DNA of 64,000 nt from SCTM01 sp965279655 (GTDB taxonomy: Bacteria > Pseudomonadota > Alphaproteobacteria > Rhodospirillales > Rhodospirillaceae): NCBI GenBank assembly GCA_965279655.1, contig OZ257255.1:3038001-3102000 (forward strand), written 5' to 3'. The notes beneath the pieces are model-generated. The model was not told the DNA's origin, searched no databases, and saw only the letters and a list, made by a program, of their open reading frames with translations. Below, piece by piece: positions 25,617 to 34,641 of this stretch. Position numbers and translations under genes: made by a program. Every line of letters starts with the position of its first letter. Position 1 is the first letter of the stretch.

Positions 25617-26614
25617 GAGATTGTCACGATGATCTTGCCGAGCGCCTTGCGGTCGGCGAGCGCCCTGATTGCCTCCGCACCGCGTTCCAGCGGAAAACGC
25701 GCGGAGATATGCGGCTTGAGCGCGCCGCGGCGGAATAGCTCCATCAGCGCGTTGTGATTGACCAGCGCCGCCGCCGGATCGCGAATGGCGAACGCGCCGA
25801 AAGCGACGCCGACGATGGCGCAGTTCTTCAACAGCGGCAGATTGAGGGGAACTTTCGCTACGCCCGCCGGGAAGCCGATCACCAGAAAGCGCCCATTCCA
25901 CGCCGCCGCGCGCAGGGCAGGCTCGGAATACGGGCCACCGACCGGATCGTAGATCACATCCGCCGTGCCTTGCGGCGCGCAGGCCGCCTTGAAGGCATCG
26001 GCGAGCTTCTTGCTCGCTTCGGGGCCATCGATCTCGCGCGGATAGATAAAGCCACCATCGGCACCGTGGGCGAGCGCGGCATCAAGTTTGTCCTGCGACG
26101 ATACCGCGGCGATCACCCGTGCGCCCATCGCCTTGCCGATCTCCACCGCGGCGATCCCAACCCCGCCGCCGGCGCCGAGCACCAGCAGCGTTTCGGCGGG
26201 CTTGAGCTGACCGCGATCATGCAGGGCGTGATACGAGGTGCCGTATGTCAGCGCCGATCCCGCCGCGTCTTCGAATGACACCCACTCGGGCAGCGGCATC
26301 GCATCCACCGCGCGCAGGCGGATACGCTCCGCCATACCGCCCGAGGTGGAGAATGCGCTCACACGATCACCCACTTTGGGCGAAGTGACGTCCGGCCCGA
26401 CGCTCACCACGACACCGGCGATCTCCGCCCCCGGCGCGAAGGGCCGCGGCGGCTTGCGCTGATACATGTCCTGGATGATCAGCACGTCCGGGAAATTCAC
26501 GCCGCAGGCTTTGACCGCCACCACGATCTCGCCGGAGCCCGCAACCGGGTCCGGCAGCTCTCCGACCTCAAGAGTCTCCGGTCCGCCCGCTGCCTTGCTG
26601 ATCAACGCGCGCAT
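25613..26614 (-). CDS. NADPH:quinone oxidoreductase / zinc-independent MDR alcohol dehydrogenase
   Basis: 333 residues of the medium-chain dehydrogenase/reductase family. N-terminal GroES-like domain with PDVLIIQDMYQRKPPRPFAPGAEIAGVV; Rossmann domain with LVLGAGGGVGIAAVEIGKAMGARV; no catalytic zinc cysteines, as in quinone oxidoreductases and enoyl reductases. It follows the MaoC-like gene by eight bases on the same strand, suggesting a shared role in acyl-CoA or dicarboxylate metabolism. Confidence 0.9.
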   Translation of the reverse strand: MRALISKAAGGPETLEVGELPDPVAGSGEIVVAVKACGVNFPDVLIIQDMYQRKPPRPFAPGAEIAGVVVSVGPDVTSPKVGDRVSAFSTSGGMAERIRLRAVDAMPLPEWVSFEDAAGSALTYGTSYHALHDRGQLKPAETLLVLGAGGGVGIAAVEIGKAMGARVIAAVSSQDKLDAALAHGADGGFIYPREIDGPEASKKLADAFKAACAPQGTADVIYDPVGGPYSEPALRAAAWNGRFLVIGFPAGVAKVPLNLPLLKNCAIVGVAFGAFAIRDPAAALVNHNALMELFRRGALKPHISARFPLERGAEAIRALADRKALGKIIVTIS

Positions 26615-26622
26615 GAAATCAC

Positions 26623-27456
26623 CTACGATGCGGTGGCGGACATGGAAACAGCGCCGTCGCAGCGGATCGCCTCAACCGCCCCGGGCTCTTTGCCGGGCGT
26701 AAGCCGTATTGCCGGGCCCACGAACAGAGGCGCGACCGCGCGGAACACATACGTCTTCAGATCGCGGCCCGCGCGCTTGCGCGCATAGCCGTGGAGTTTG
26801 CAGGCCGTGAACGGCCCATGCACCAGCAGGCCCGGATAGCCCTCTTCCTTCGCCGTGTAAGCTTCGTCGTAGTGAATGCGATGGCAGTTGAAGGTAACCG
26901 CCGAGAAGCGGAACAGATGCGGTGTGCCGGGCTGCCACACTTCATCTTCCGGCCCCGCGGACTGCGGCACCGGCGCCACGGGCGGCGTCGGTTCGCCCAC
27001 GTCACGAAAAACGATCGTCTGACGCTCGGTCACGGCGACCGCGCCGTCCTGCGTGACCGTGTGATCGACCTCCACGAATACAAGATCGCCGGTCTTGCCG
27101 GCCTTGTGCGTCACCGAGGCGATCTTCGCTTCACGGGTCGCCGGCTTGCCGAGCTTGAGCGGCGCGGTGAAGGTGATCTTCGAGCCCGCGAACATGCGCC
27201 GGGGCAAGGTGATGGCCGGCATGAACCCGCCGCGGCGGGGATGACCGTCGGCGCCCATCTCGTTGTCCGGGAACAGCGGCAGGAAATAGGCCCAATGCCC
27301 CAGCGATGGCTGGATCCGCTCCACGTCCAGGTCCTGACCTATCGCTGCGGCGAACCGGCGCAGCGGCTCGACGCTGAGGGTCTCGGTGCGGGATTCGCCT
27401 TGACCAACGGATGCCTGCCAAGCCTGCACATCCTCGGGACGGACGCGTTCAGCCAT
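26623..27456 (-). CDS. MaoC-family acyl-CoA hydratase (mesaconyl/HTD2-like)
   Basis: 277 residues, start ATG at 27456 with AAAGGAG upstream. Two hot-dog-like halves: N-terminal with QPSLGHWAYFLPLFPDNEMGADGHPRRGGFMPAI, C-terminal with FSAVTFNCHRIHYDEAYTAKEEGYPGLLVHGP. The HRIHYD and VHGP motifs hold the catalytic Asp/His of MaoC hydratases, and the overall pattern is that of mesaconyl-C4-CoA hydratase-type proteins. It would add or remove water across an acyl-CoA double bond. In an operon with the quinone oxidoreductase; exact substrate unknown. Confidence 0.85.
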   Translation of the reverse strand: MAERVRPEDVQAWQASVGQGESRTETLSVEPLRRFAAAIGQDLDVERIQPSLGHWAYFLPLFPDNEMGADGHPRRGGFMPAITLPRRMFAGSKITFTAPLKLGKPATREAKIASVTHKAGKTGDLVFVEVDHTVTQDGAVAVTERQTIVFRDVGEPTPPVAPVPQSAGPEDEVWQPGTPHLFRFSAVTFNCHRIHYDEAYTAKEEGYPGLLVHGPFTACKLHGYARKRAGRDLKTYVFRAVAPLFVGPAIRLTPGKEPGAVEAIRCDGAVSMSATAS

Positions 27457-27522
27457 GAACGGAAACTCCTTTAAACGACGCGGCAGAATATCGCCCCGCG
27501 CGAAATTTGCTATGGTCCCGGC

Positions 27523-28392
27523 ATGACCTCTGATTCGCCGACGTCGCATAGCTTCATCTCGCAGCGGCTGCGCCTCAACTATGTCGACTGGGGCAACCCA
27601 TCCGCGCCGCCGCTGGTCCTTGTGCATGGCGGCGAAGACCATTGCCGCAATTGGGATTGGGTTGCGGAGCATCTGCGTCACGACTGGCACGTCATCGCGC
27701 CGGACCTGCGCGGCCACGGCGACAGCGAATGGTCGTCCGACGGCAACTATTTCGACGCGGGCCTGATCTTCGACTTGGCGGAACTCATCCGTCAGCTGGA
27801 CATCTCACCGATTACGCTCATCGGCCATTCCTACGGCGGCCACATCGCGCTGCGTTACACGGGCCTCTATCCCGAACTGGTGCGTCGGATTGTCGCCATC
27901 GAGGGCGTTGGACCCTCGCCGAAGGAGATAGAAGAAGAGAAGAAGGTCTCCATGACCGAGCGCATGCACAAGTGGATTGAGCAACAGCGCAAGCTGGCGG
28001 TACGCGGACCGCGCATCTATGCCTCGGTCGAGGAAGCCGCCGCGCGGATGCGCGCCAACAACAAGCATCTATCGCCGGAACAGGCGCTGCACCTGACGGA
28101 ACATGGCGTGCGGCAAAACACGGACGGCACCTACACGTGGAAATTCGATCCGGCCGTGCGGAATTGGCCGCCATATGACATCCCGCGCGAAGCGATCATA
28201 GCGGACTTCGGGCGCATCCTTTGCCCAACACTCTTGGTCTACGGCAAGGAGAGCTGGGCCTCGAATCCCGCGGAAGACGGCCGGGTGAATTACTTCCGCG
28301 ACGCGACGGTCGTGGAGCTAGAGGATGCGGGCCACTGGGTACACCACGACCGCCTCGACGAATTCGTCAGGCTGGTGAAGGACTTTCTCTAG
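27523..28392 (+). CDS. Alpha/beta hydrolase
   Basis: 289 residues. Oxyanion VLVHGGEDHCRNWD, PDLRGHGDSEW, nucleophile elbow GHSYGGH (Ser103), and a C-terminal EDAGHWVHHDRLDEF with the catalytic His; the acid is probably Asp in the strand before it. No signal peptide; cytoplasmic esterase or related hydrolase. Divergent from the MaoC gene with a 66-base gap, and overlapping the convergent methyltransferase by four bases. Confidence 0.88.
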   Translation: MTSDSPTSHSFISQRLRLNYVDWGNPSAPPLVLVHGGEDHCRNWDWVAEHLRHDWHVIAPDLRGHGDSEWSSDGNYFDAGLIFDLAELIRQLDISPITLIGHSYGGHIALRYTGLYPELVRRIVAIEGVGPSPKEIEEEKKVSMTERMHKWIEQQRKLAVRGPRIYASVEEAAARMRANNKHLSPEQALHLTEHGVRQNTDGTYTWKFDPAVRNWPPYDIPREAIIADFGRILCPTLLVYGKESWASNPAEDGRVNYFRDATVVELEDAGHWVHHDRLDEFVRLVKDFL

Positions 28393-29423
28393 GCCGCCTT
28401 GGTCGCCGAAATCACGGTCCAGGGAAACCGCCAGCTGTCGGGGGGCACGTGATCGGCTTCCGTGAACGGTGCGATGGTCACATCTGTAAAGCCCTGCTTG
28501 CGCAGCACCGCGGCGATATCCATCTCCGCCCAGGGCTCCATATAGACCTCGTTATTGCGCGCGGCATGGCCGTAGTGGATGAAGCGCGTGAACGCATCCG
28601 GCAGCATATGGAAATCGAGATGCACCATGCGTCCGCCGGGGGCGAGCACCCGCGCGGCTTCCGCCATCGTCGCCTCGATCTTGTCCGTCGGCATCTCATG
28701 CAACAGCATGGTGGATGTGACGAGATCGAAGGACCCGGCAGGCAGGCCGGTCTCATAAGCGTTCTTTTGCAGAAAGCGCACGTTGCGCGCCTGGTCCTGC
28801 GAGGCCTGCACACCGGCGACATTCAAGCACGGTGCGGCAAGATCCACGGCGGTGATATCCGCATCCGGCAGGTCGCGGTAGAACGGCCGCGTGCTCTTCC
28901 CGAAGCCGCAGCCCATGTCGAGAATGCGCTTGGGCTTGCCTTCGGACACGATCAGATCGGTGAAGCGCTGATGCAGGTCCGCGTGTTTCACGCCCATCGC
29001 CGGCGTGGTCGAGCGTGCGCCTTCCTCGTAGACGAAGCCCCCAAGCTCATCGGACCAAACGCCGCCGGGATGCTGATGCACATCCACGGCGCTGTAGTAG
29101 TCGGGCATCGGCAACTTGGAATCGAGATTCACCAGAGACGCATTTCCATCGAGACGCGCGAGCAGTTCGCGCCGCAGGCCGTCCGCATGAGGCACCAGGC
29201 CGTAACGGCCGGAATACTTCATCTTCTGCAGATGCCGCTCAAGCCAGGCGAAAAAACGGTAAGTGGTGCTCGGCGCGAGAACCCTCGCCACGTCCGCCAC
29301 AGCCTTGGGCGGCGGCGACGCGGCGCGCACCTCGTCCTTCACGGCCACGAACAGCGCGTGAGTCCAGAACAGCTTGGTGGACAGCAGGAACGCCTGTCCG
29401 GCGGAGAACGATCGCTCATCCAT
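28389..29423 (-). CDS. Class I SAM-dependent methyltransferase
   Basis: 344 residues. N-terminal helical part of about 165 residues (no clear family), then the methyltransferase fold with RILDMGCGFGKSTRPFYRDLP (motif I), ITAVDLAAP, SFDLVTSTMLLHEMP and VLAPGGRMVHLDFH. Similar long forms methylate small molecules or lipids; the acceptor is not evident. Starts inside the end of the small gene at 29416 (eight-base overlap), so they are co-translated. Confidence 0.85.
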   Translation of the reverse strand: MDERSFSAGQAFLLSTKLFWTHALFVAVKDEVRAASPPPKAVADVARVLAPSTTYRFFAWLERHLQKMKYSGRYGLVPHADGLRRELLARLDGNASLVNLDSKLPMPDYYSAVDVHQHPGGVWSDELGGFVYEEGARSTTPAMGVKHADLHQRFTDLIVSEGKPKRILDMGCGFGKSTRPFYRDLPDADITAVDLAAPCLNVAGVQASQDQARNVRFLQKNAYETGLPAGSFDLVTSTMLLHEMPTDKIEATMAEAARVLAPGGRMVHLDFHMLPDAFTRFIHYGHAARNNEVYMEPWAEMDIAAVLRKQGFTDVTIAPFTEADHVPPDSWRFPWTVISATKAA

Positions 29424-29697
29424 GGGAGGTCTTCTGTGCCAGCAGCGGCGTCAACAAGGCGCCGACGAATTCCTTGAGGTCTTCCTGACGCGTCCGAACC
29501 TCGGCCTCGTTCGGGGCGCGGTCGAGGGCGGCGGGGGCGACAACGCCCTTCTCCGCCAGCAAAGTTTCGAGCCCACGCAGGCGGTCGCGCGTGACGTAAA
29601 GCTCCTGCGCCATCGCCATCACCACACCCATCATCCGATCGAGAGCGGGATCCGCGAAAAACTGCTGTTCCGGGCCAAGGGACGAAGGATCGCTCAC
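29416..29697 (-). CDS. Small conserved hypothetical protein
   Basis: 93 residues from a GTG at 29697, chosen because AGAGG lies upstream and the sequence before it is not protein-like. Soluble, helical, with MMGVVMAMAQELYVTRDRL and EEDL-type acidic stretches; no Cys, no signal. Overlaps the methyltransferase start by eight bases. It may be an accessory subunit of that enzyme; family not recognised. Confidence 0.65.
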   Translation of the reverse strand: MSDPSSLGPEQQFFADPALDRMMGVVMAMAQELYVTRDRLRGLETLLAEKGVVAPAALDRAPNEAEVRTRQEDLKEFVGALLTPLLAQKTSHG

Positions 29698-29790
29698 GTG
29701 TTCGCCTCTGCTGTCTGCACGTTCAGCAGGTTGGCACATTCCGCGGATCGCGCCAAAGCGCGCCGCCGGCCTGCTCGCAATACGAGGAGT

Positions 29791-30294
29791 TTACTGCGTG
29801 AGCGCGGGCTTGGGCTCGGGCTTGCCGCGCAGGCGCGTGACCTGGCAGCGCAATTCCCCGTCCTTGTACTTGGGCGTGACGATGTTCACGTACATCCGGC
29901 CGGTGACGAGGTACTGGAGTTCGCCGTCATTGAGGACTTTGGCGCCGATCAGCGGGCTTTTCAGCCCCTTGGGCGCCAAGTCGACCTGGAAACCCGCATT
30001 TCCGCCGGGGCGATCCGGACCATAGAGGCCGGCGGAGGTGGCCGGGCCGGTCAGGCCTTCATAAGTCACATTCCAGCTGAGCTTCAGGGTATCCCGCTCC
30101 AGGACGAGCGCCGCATGGCCCTTCCCGGGGCTATAGACCTCGTGGCTCTCCTCGTCCGCCGACAGATCGCAGGCGTAGTAAATGTCATCCGCCGCAGCCA
30201 GCGCGGGCTGTAACCCGGCAAGCGTAGGCCCCCACCAAATGGACAGCGCCAGAAGCGCGACTTGCGGCCAAGATGGGGTTTCTAGAGCTTTCAT
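29791..30294 (-). CDS. Exported CHRD-domain protein
   Basis: 167 residues from ATG at 30294. A hydrophobic leader (about 10-35, ending ALAAA) is followed by a domain resembling CHRD (chordin-like): HAALVLERDTLKLSWNVTYEGLTGPATSAGLYGP and DGELQYLVTGRMYVNIVTPKYKDGELRCQV. Bacterial CHRD proteins are secreted and of unknown function. Divergent from the operon at 30420; the gap of 125 bases holds that operon's promoter. Confidence 0.8.
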   Translation of the reverse strand: MKALETPSWPQVALLALSIWWGPTLAGLQPALAAADDIYYACDLSADEESHEVYSPGKGHAALVLERDTLKLSWNVTYEGLTGPATSAGLYGPDRPGGNAGFQVDLAPKGLKSPLIGAKVLNDGELQYLVTGRMYVNIVTPKYKDGELRCQVTRLRGKPEPKPALTQ

Positions 30295-30313
30295 AGACTC
30301 ACTGCGCGGACAG

Positions 30314-30319
30314 TATAAT
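30314..30319 (+). promoter_or_regulatory. Possible -10 box (TATAAT) for the 30420 operon
   Basis: A perfect TATAAT lies 101 bases before the first gene of the exported-protein operon. The -35 is unclear (TTCATA 18 bases upstream is weak). A small palindrome GTGTACAC follows at about 30351. Confidence 0.35.
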
Positions 30320-30419
30320 GGGCGCTTGGATGGGCCCACCCATTCGCCGGTGTACACTAACCTCTGATGTTGTCGTCGGAATTTTGCGGCCGTGTCCACG
30401 GCCTGACCTGGAACCCGCC

Positions 30420-31595
30420 ATGACCCAAACCTCGCGCAAGCTTCCCCTGGCGAAACTGGCCATCGCCGGCCTTGCCGGCCTCTTGATGGTCGGCCCCACG
30501 GCGGCAGCGCCGACCAAGCCCAAGACCTTGGGCTTCGTGGTGACCACGTGGTTCACCTCGATCCATGAGTCGAAGTTCCTGGATGAGTGCCCGGAAGGGC
30601 TGACGCGGGGGTATGACGAGATCTGGTGGCGCGGCCTGTCGAAGCCGGAACGCGCGAAGTTGACCAATAACGGTCTGGTCAGCCGCCTCGACCGGTTCTT
30701 CATCGCCGTGCGCCGCGGACCGAACAACACCGACGTGTGCCTGAACCCCACGTCGATCCCCGATCCCGGCTACACCACCATCGAGGGCAAGCTCGGCACG
30801 GGCATGGACCTCGACGGCACGGATTCCAGCGAGCCCTCGTCCAAGACATGCAAGCACGACAACTTCGAGACGCCCGACGGCAAGACCAAGGGCATCGACA
30901 ACCAGATGTATCGCCTGCTCGGTTGCACCTACGGTTTCCATACGTTCGGACAATACGAGGTCAACGCCAACGAGAACCGCAAGTCCAACGGCAACGGCAT
31001 GACGCTGATCGAGATTGAGGGCGTGGACGACGCGAAGAACGACAACGACGTCACGGTGAACTTCTATCGCGCGGTCGATCAGTACACGCTGGACGGCACC
31101 GGCAAGTTCGTGCCGTTCGCGAGCTATCGCATCGATGCGCCGGAAGGCAAGCCGCGCTACGCCAGCACGGTGAAAGGCAAGATCACCGACGGCGTGCTCA
31201 CCACCGAGTCCGGCGACGTGCATGTGCCGTTCTACGGCAACTACACTTATATGAACTACTTGATCAAAGACCTGCGCCTGCGCCTGGAGATGGCGCCGGA
31301 CGGCGCTTCGGCCAAGGGCATGGTGGGCGGATACACCAGTGTCGATCAGTTCCTCTACTACATCACCAGCATCGGCCCGATCCATTCCACGGGCCAAATC
31401 GACTGCCCGGGCATCTGGTACGCCGCCCATCGCTTGGCGGACGGTTACCCTGACAAGGACGGCAAGTGCACGCACCTGTCGTCGGCGTTCGATATCAAGG
31501 CCGTGGCCGCTTACGTCGTGCATCCGGAAGCCAAGACGGCCGGTGACGAAGGCGCATTCGACAAGCTGCTGCGCCTCATCAAGTTGAAAGGCTAA
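30420..31595 (+). CDS. Exported protein of unknown family, first gene of the DUF1592/DUF1552 operon
   Basis: 391 residues with a signal peptide (about 1-29, ending TAAAP). The mature part starts KTLGFVVTTWFTSIHES and contains several Cys (DVCLNP, KTCKHDNFE, LLGCTYGFH, IDCPG, GKCTH), WWRGLSKPER, and NYTYMNYLIKDLRLRLEMAPDG. It has no transmembrane helix after the leader, no heme motif, and I do not recognise it. It is six bases before a DUF1592-type lipoprotein gene. Its size, leader and place suggest a periplasmic or surface part of the same machine. Confidence 0.8.
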   Translation: MTQTSRKLPLAKLAIAGLAGLLMVGPTAAAPTKPKTLGFVVTTWFTSIHESKFLDECPEGLTRGYDEIWWRGLSKPERAKLTNNGLVSRLDRFFIAVRRGPNNTDVCLNPTSIPDPGYTTIEGKLGTGMDLDGTDSSEPSSKTCKHDNFETPDGKTKGIDNQMYRLLGCTYGFHTFGQYEVNANENRKSNGNGMTLIEIEGVDDAKNDNDVTVNFYRAVDQYTLDGTGKFVPFASYRIDAPEGKPRYASTVKGKITDGVLTTESGDVHVPFYGNYTYMNYLIKDLRLRLEMAPDGASAKGMVGGYTSVDQFLYYITSIGPIHSTGQIDCPGIWYAAHRLADGYPDKDGKCTHLSSAFDIKAVAAYVVHPEAKTAGDEGAFDKLLRLIKLKG

Positions 31596-31601
31596 GCACG
31601 C

Positions 31602-33263
31602 GTGTTCAAGTCCAAGTTCTTTAGCGTTGTTGCCATCGGCCTCGCGCTGTCCGCCTGCGGGCCGCAGGAGCCGGAGGGCATCGCCAGCCAGCCGAATGTG
31701 CGGCGTCTGACGGAAGCGCAGTACCGCAATGTCATCGCCGACGTGTTCGGCAACCGCGTCTCCATCGGCGGCCAGTTCGATCCGCTGGTGCGCACGGGCG
31801 GCCTGTATGCCCTCGGTGCGCAGAGCGCGCGCATCACACCGGCGGGGCTAGAGCAGTACGACCGCATGGCGACGTCCATCGCGGCGCAAGTGACCACGCC
31901 GGAGAATCGGGAACTGCTGCTGCCGTGCGTGCCGGCGGACGTGAAGGCCGCCGACGACGCTTGCGCCACAAAGGTCTTCAGCCAGCTCGGCCGCATCCTC
32001 TATCGCCACAAGCTCACGGACGCGGAACTGAAGAGCAAAGTCGACGAAGCCCATCGGGCCGCCGAGATCGCCGGCAACTTCTACGCCGGCATCACGTCGG
32101 GGATCGCCGGCATGCTGGTGTCGCCGCAGTTCCTGTTCATCGTCGACACAACGCAGAGGGACAAGGCGGGCAACCTGGCGCTCACGCCCTACGCCAAGGC
32201 CTCGCGCCTGTCGTTCTTCCTGTGGAACTCCACGCCGAACGACGAACTGCTGACGGCGGCGGAGAAGGGTGAACTAGACAACGACAGCGGATTGTCCCGC
32301 CAGGCCGAAAAGATGGTCGACTCCCCGCGCCTGCAGAACGGCGTGCGCGCATTCTTCTCCGACATGCTGGCGCTCGACGACTTCGACAGCGTCGAGAAGG
32401 ACTCGATCATCTACCCGGCTTACAGCCTAGCGGTGGCGAACGACGCCCGCGAACAGACCCTGCGCACCATCGTTGACCTGCTGGTGACCCGCAAAGGCGA
32501 CTATCGCGACCTCTTCACCACCCGCGACACTTTCATGACCGGCGCCCTAGGGCGTGTGTATCGCATTGCCGTCGACCGGCCCGATGCGGGCTGGATGAAG
32601 TACACGTTCAGCCCCGAGGACAATCGCGCGGGCATCCTCACTTTCGTCAGCTTCGACTCACAGTATGCCCATCCGGGCCGCAGCTCGCCGACGTTGCGCG
32701 GCCGGGCGATCCGCGAATCCCTGTTGTGTCAGAAGGTGCCGGACCCGCCGGGCGATGTGGACTTCTCGAAATTCAACGACCCCACCTCGCCGATCAAGAC
32801 CGCGCGCCAGCGTCTTGAAGCGCACAGCACGTTTCCGGCCTGCGCCGGCTGCCACAAGGTGACGGATCCGATCGGGCTCGCGCTGGAGCATTTCGACGGC
32901 GCCGGCCAGCTGCGCACGCACGAGAACGGCGAACCCATCGACACGACCGGCGATCTCGACGGCGTGAAGTATTCGGACGCCACGGGTCTGGGCAAGGCGA
33001 TGCGCGACAATCCGGCGGTGCCGGCCTGCGTGGTGCAGCGTCAGCTGTCCTACGCGCTCGGTCGCCAGGTCGGTCCCGACGACCGGCCGCTGACGCAATA
33101 CCTCGAGAAGCAGTTCACCAAAGAAGGTTATCGCGTCACCGACCTGATGCGTCGCATCGCCGTCAGCGACGCGTTCGTCACCGTGAAAGAAGCTCCGGCC
33201 AAGGCGGCGGGCGACAAATCCGCACACAACTCATCCCCGAACGAAAAGGAGAAGGGTTCATGA
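31602..33263 (+). CDS. DUF1592/DUF1588-type lipoprotein with a single heme-binding motif
   Basis: 553 residues from a GTG at 31602. Lipobox LSACG near residue 20 marks a lipoprotein. VRRLTEAQYRNVIADVFG is the start of the DUF1587/DUF1592 block; RLSFFLWNSTPNDELLTAAEKGEL fits DUF1592; AGILTFVSFDSQYAHPGRSSPTLRGRAIRESLLCQKVPDPP fits DUF1588; and TFPACAGCHKVTDPIGLALEHFDGAG carries one CxxCH at Cys414-His418. Members, first known from planctomycetes, are secreted and lack an assigned role; the CxxCH suggests a c-type heme. Always found near DUF1552 proteins, as here. Stop overlaps the next start (ATGA). Confidence 0.88.
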   Translation: MFKSKFFSVVAIGLALSACGPQEPEGIASQPNVRRLTEAQYRNVIADVFGNRVSIGGQFDPLVRTGGLYALGAQSARITPAGLEQYDRMATSIAAQVTTPENRELLLPCVPADVKAADDACATKVFSQLGRILYRHKLTDAELKSKVDEAHRAAEIAGNFYAGITSGIAGMLVSPQFLFIVDTTQRDKAGNLALTPYAKASRLSFFLWNSTPNDELLTAAEKGELDNDSGLSRQAEKMVDSPRLQNGVRAFFSDMLALDDFDSVEKDSIIYPAYSLAVANDAREQTLRTIVDLLVTRKGDYRDLFTTRDTFMTGALGRVYRIAVDRPDAGWMKYTFSPEDNRAGILTFVSFDSQYAHPGRSSPTLRGRAIRESLLCQKVPDPPGDVDFSKFNDPTSPIKTARQRLEAHSTFPACAGCHKVTDPIGLALEHFDGAGQLRTHENGEPIDTTGDLDGVKYSDATGLGKAMRDNPAVPACVVQRQLSYALGRQVGPDDRPLTQYLEKQFTKEGYRVTDLMRRIAVSDAFVTVKEAPAKAAGDKSAHNSSPNEKEKGS

Positions 33264-34639
33264 CCTTCCTCATTCGCAAGAAGATCGCGCGTCGTCAATG
33301 GCTGCGCGGCACCATCGGCGGCGCGGCCGTCGGCGTGGCCCTGCCCTTCCTGGACGCCTTCCTGAACGAAAGCGGCACGGCGCTCGCCGCCACCGGCGCG
33401 CCGCTGCCGGTGCGCTTCGGCACATGGTTCTGGGGTCTGGGCCACACGCCCGGTTACGCCATCAAGACCAAGACGACGAGCGGCCCCGGCATCACCTTCC
33501 TGCAGGAATGCGAAGCGCTCATCCCTTACGAGAAGGAGATGAACTACTTCGGCGGCTTCAACATGCCGCTGGACGGGCGCTCCAACTACACCCACTTCTC
33601 CGGCTGGGTGGCCTCGCGCACCGGTTCGGCGCCGTCGAGCAGCGTGGAGATCCCCGCGCCGACGCTGGACCTGTTGATCTCCGACCACATCAGCCCCGGC
33701 ACGCGGTTCCCCAACATCGATCTGTGCGCCATGAACATGGCACGCGCGAACTACTCGGCGCGCTCCACCAACGCCCGCGCCGCCGCCGAAGGCAATGCGA
33801 TCAACCTGTATCAGCGCGTGTTCGGGCCGCAGTTCGCCGATCCCAACATGGCGGAGTTCAAACCGAACCCGCAGGTGATGATCCACAAGAGCGTACTGTC
33901 GGCGGTGAGCGAGGAGAGCAAGGCGTTCGCCAACTCCCTCGGCGCCAACGACAAGGCCCGGCTAGACGAATACTTCACCTCCATCCGCCAGCTCGAGAAC
34001 CAGCTCGCTGTGCAGCTCGAGAAGCCCGCCCCGAACCAGGCGTGCAAAGTGGTACCGGAGCCAAAGCCCGTCGCGGGCGTCGACGAGCATCTGCGCGAGG
34101 GCCTTGAGGTCTTCACGGTGATCGAGAACCACAAGCTGATGGCCAAGATCCTCGCCATGGCCGTGGCCTGCAATCAGACGAAGGTCTTCAACATGACCTT
34201 CAGCGACGAGCAGTCGCACATGCGCAAACCCGGCCAGACCTACACGCACCATCTGCTGACGCACGAAGAGCCGCTGGACAAGGTGCTGGGCTATCAGCAG
34301 ACCGCGTTCTGGTTCAACTGCCGCAGCATGGAAGGACTGGCCACGTTCATCCAGTCCTTCAAGGACATCAAGGAAGGCGACGGCACGTTGCTCGACAACA
34401 TGATGATCTTCGCGGCGACCGAGACCAACTACGCCCGCGTGCACACCGTCGACGGCGTGCCGATCATGATGATCGGCAAGGCCGGCGGACGCTTGAAGAC
34501 CGGCAACTACATCGTCGGCAACGGCGATCCAATCACCCGCGTCGGCCTGACGGCCATGCAGGCGATGGGTCTGCCGCTGGAGAAGTGGGGCACACGGTCC
34601 CTGCAAACCTCCAAGACCATCACCGACATCCTGGCCTAA
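33260..34639 (+). CDS. DUF1552 protein with twin-arginine leader
   Basis: 459 residues. The leader RRQWLRGTIGGAAVGVALPFLDAFL is twin-arginine-like, so folded export is likely. The rest fits DUF1552: RFGTWFWGLGHTPGYA, NYFGGFNMPLDG, HFSGWVASRTGS, SSVEIPAPTLDLLISDH and the end MIGKAGGRLKTGNYIVGNGDP. Similar proteins share a fold with sulfatase-like or DUF1501 proteins but have no known activity. It is translationally coupled to the DUF1592-type gene before it; the two may form a complex. Confidence 0.88.
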   Translation: MTFLIRKKIARRQWLRGTIGGAAVGVALPFLDAFLNESGTALAATGAPLPVRFGTWFWGLGHTPGYAIKTKTTSGPGITFLQECEALIPYEKEMNYFGGFNMPLDGRSNYTHFSGWVASRTGSAPSSSVEIPAPTLDLLISDHISPGTRFPNIDLCAMNMARANYSARSTNARAAAEGNAINLYQRVFGPQFADPNMAEFKPNPQVMIHKSVLSAVSEESKAFANSLGANDKARLDEYFTSIRQLENQLAVQLEKPAPNQACKVVPEPKPVAGVDEHLREGLEVFTVIENHKLMAKILAMAVACNQTKVFNMTFSDEQSHMRKPGQTYTHHLLTHEEPLDKVLGYQQTAFWFNCRSMEGLATFIQSFKDIKEGDGTLLDNMMIFAATETNYARVHTVDGVPIMMIGKAGGRLKTGNYIVGNGDPITRVGLTAMQAMGLPLEKWGTRSLQTSKTITDILA

Positions 34640-34641
34640 CC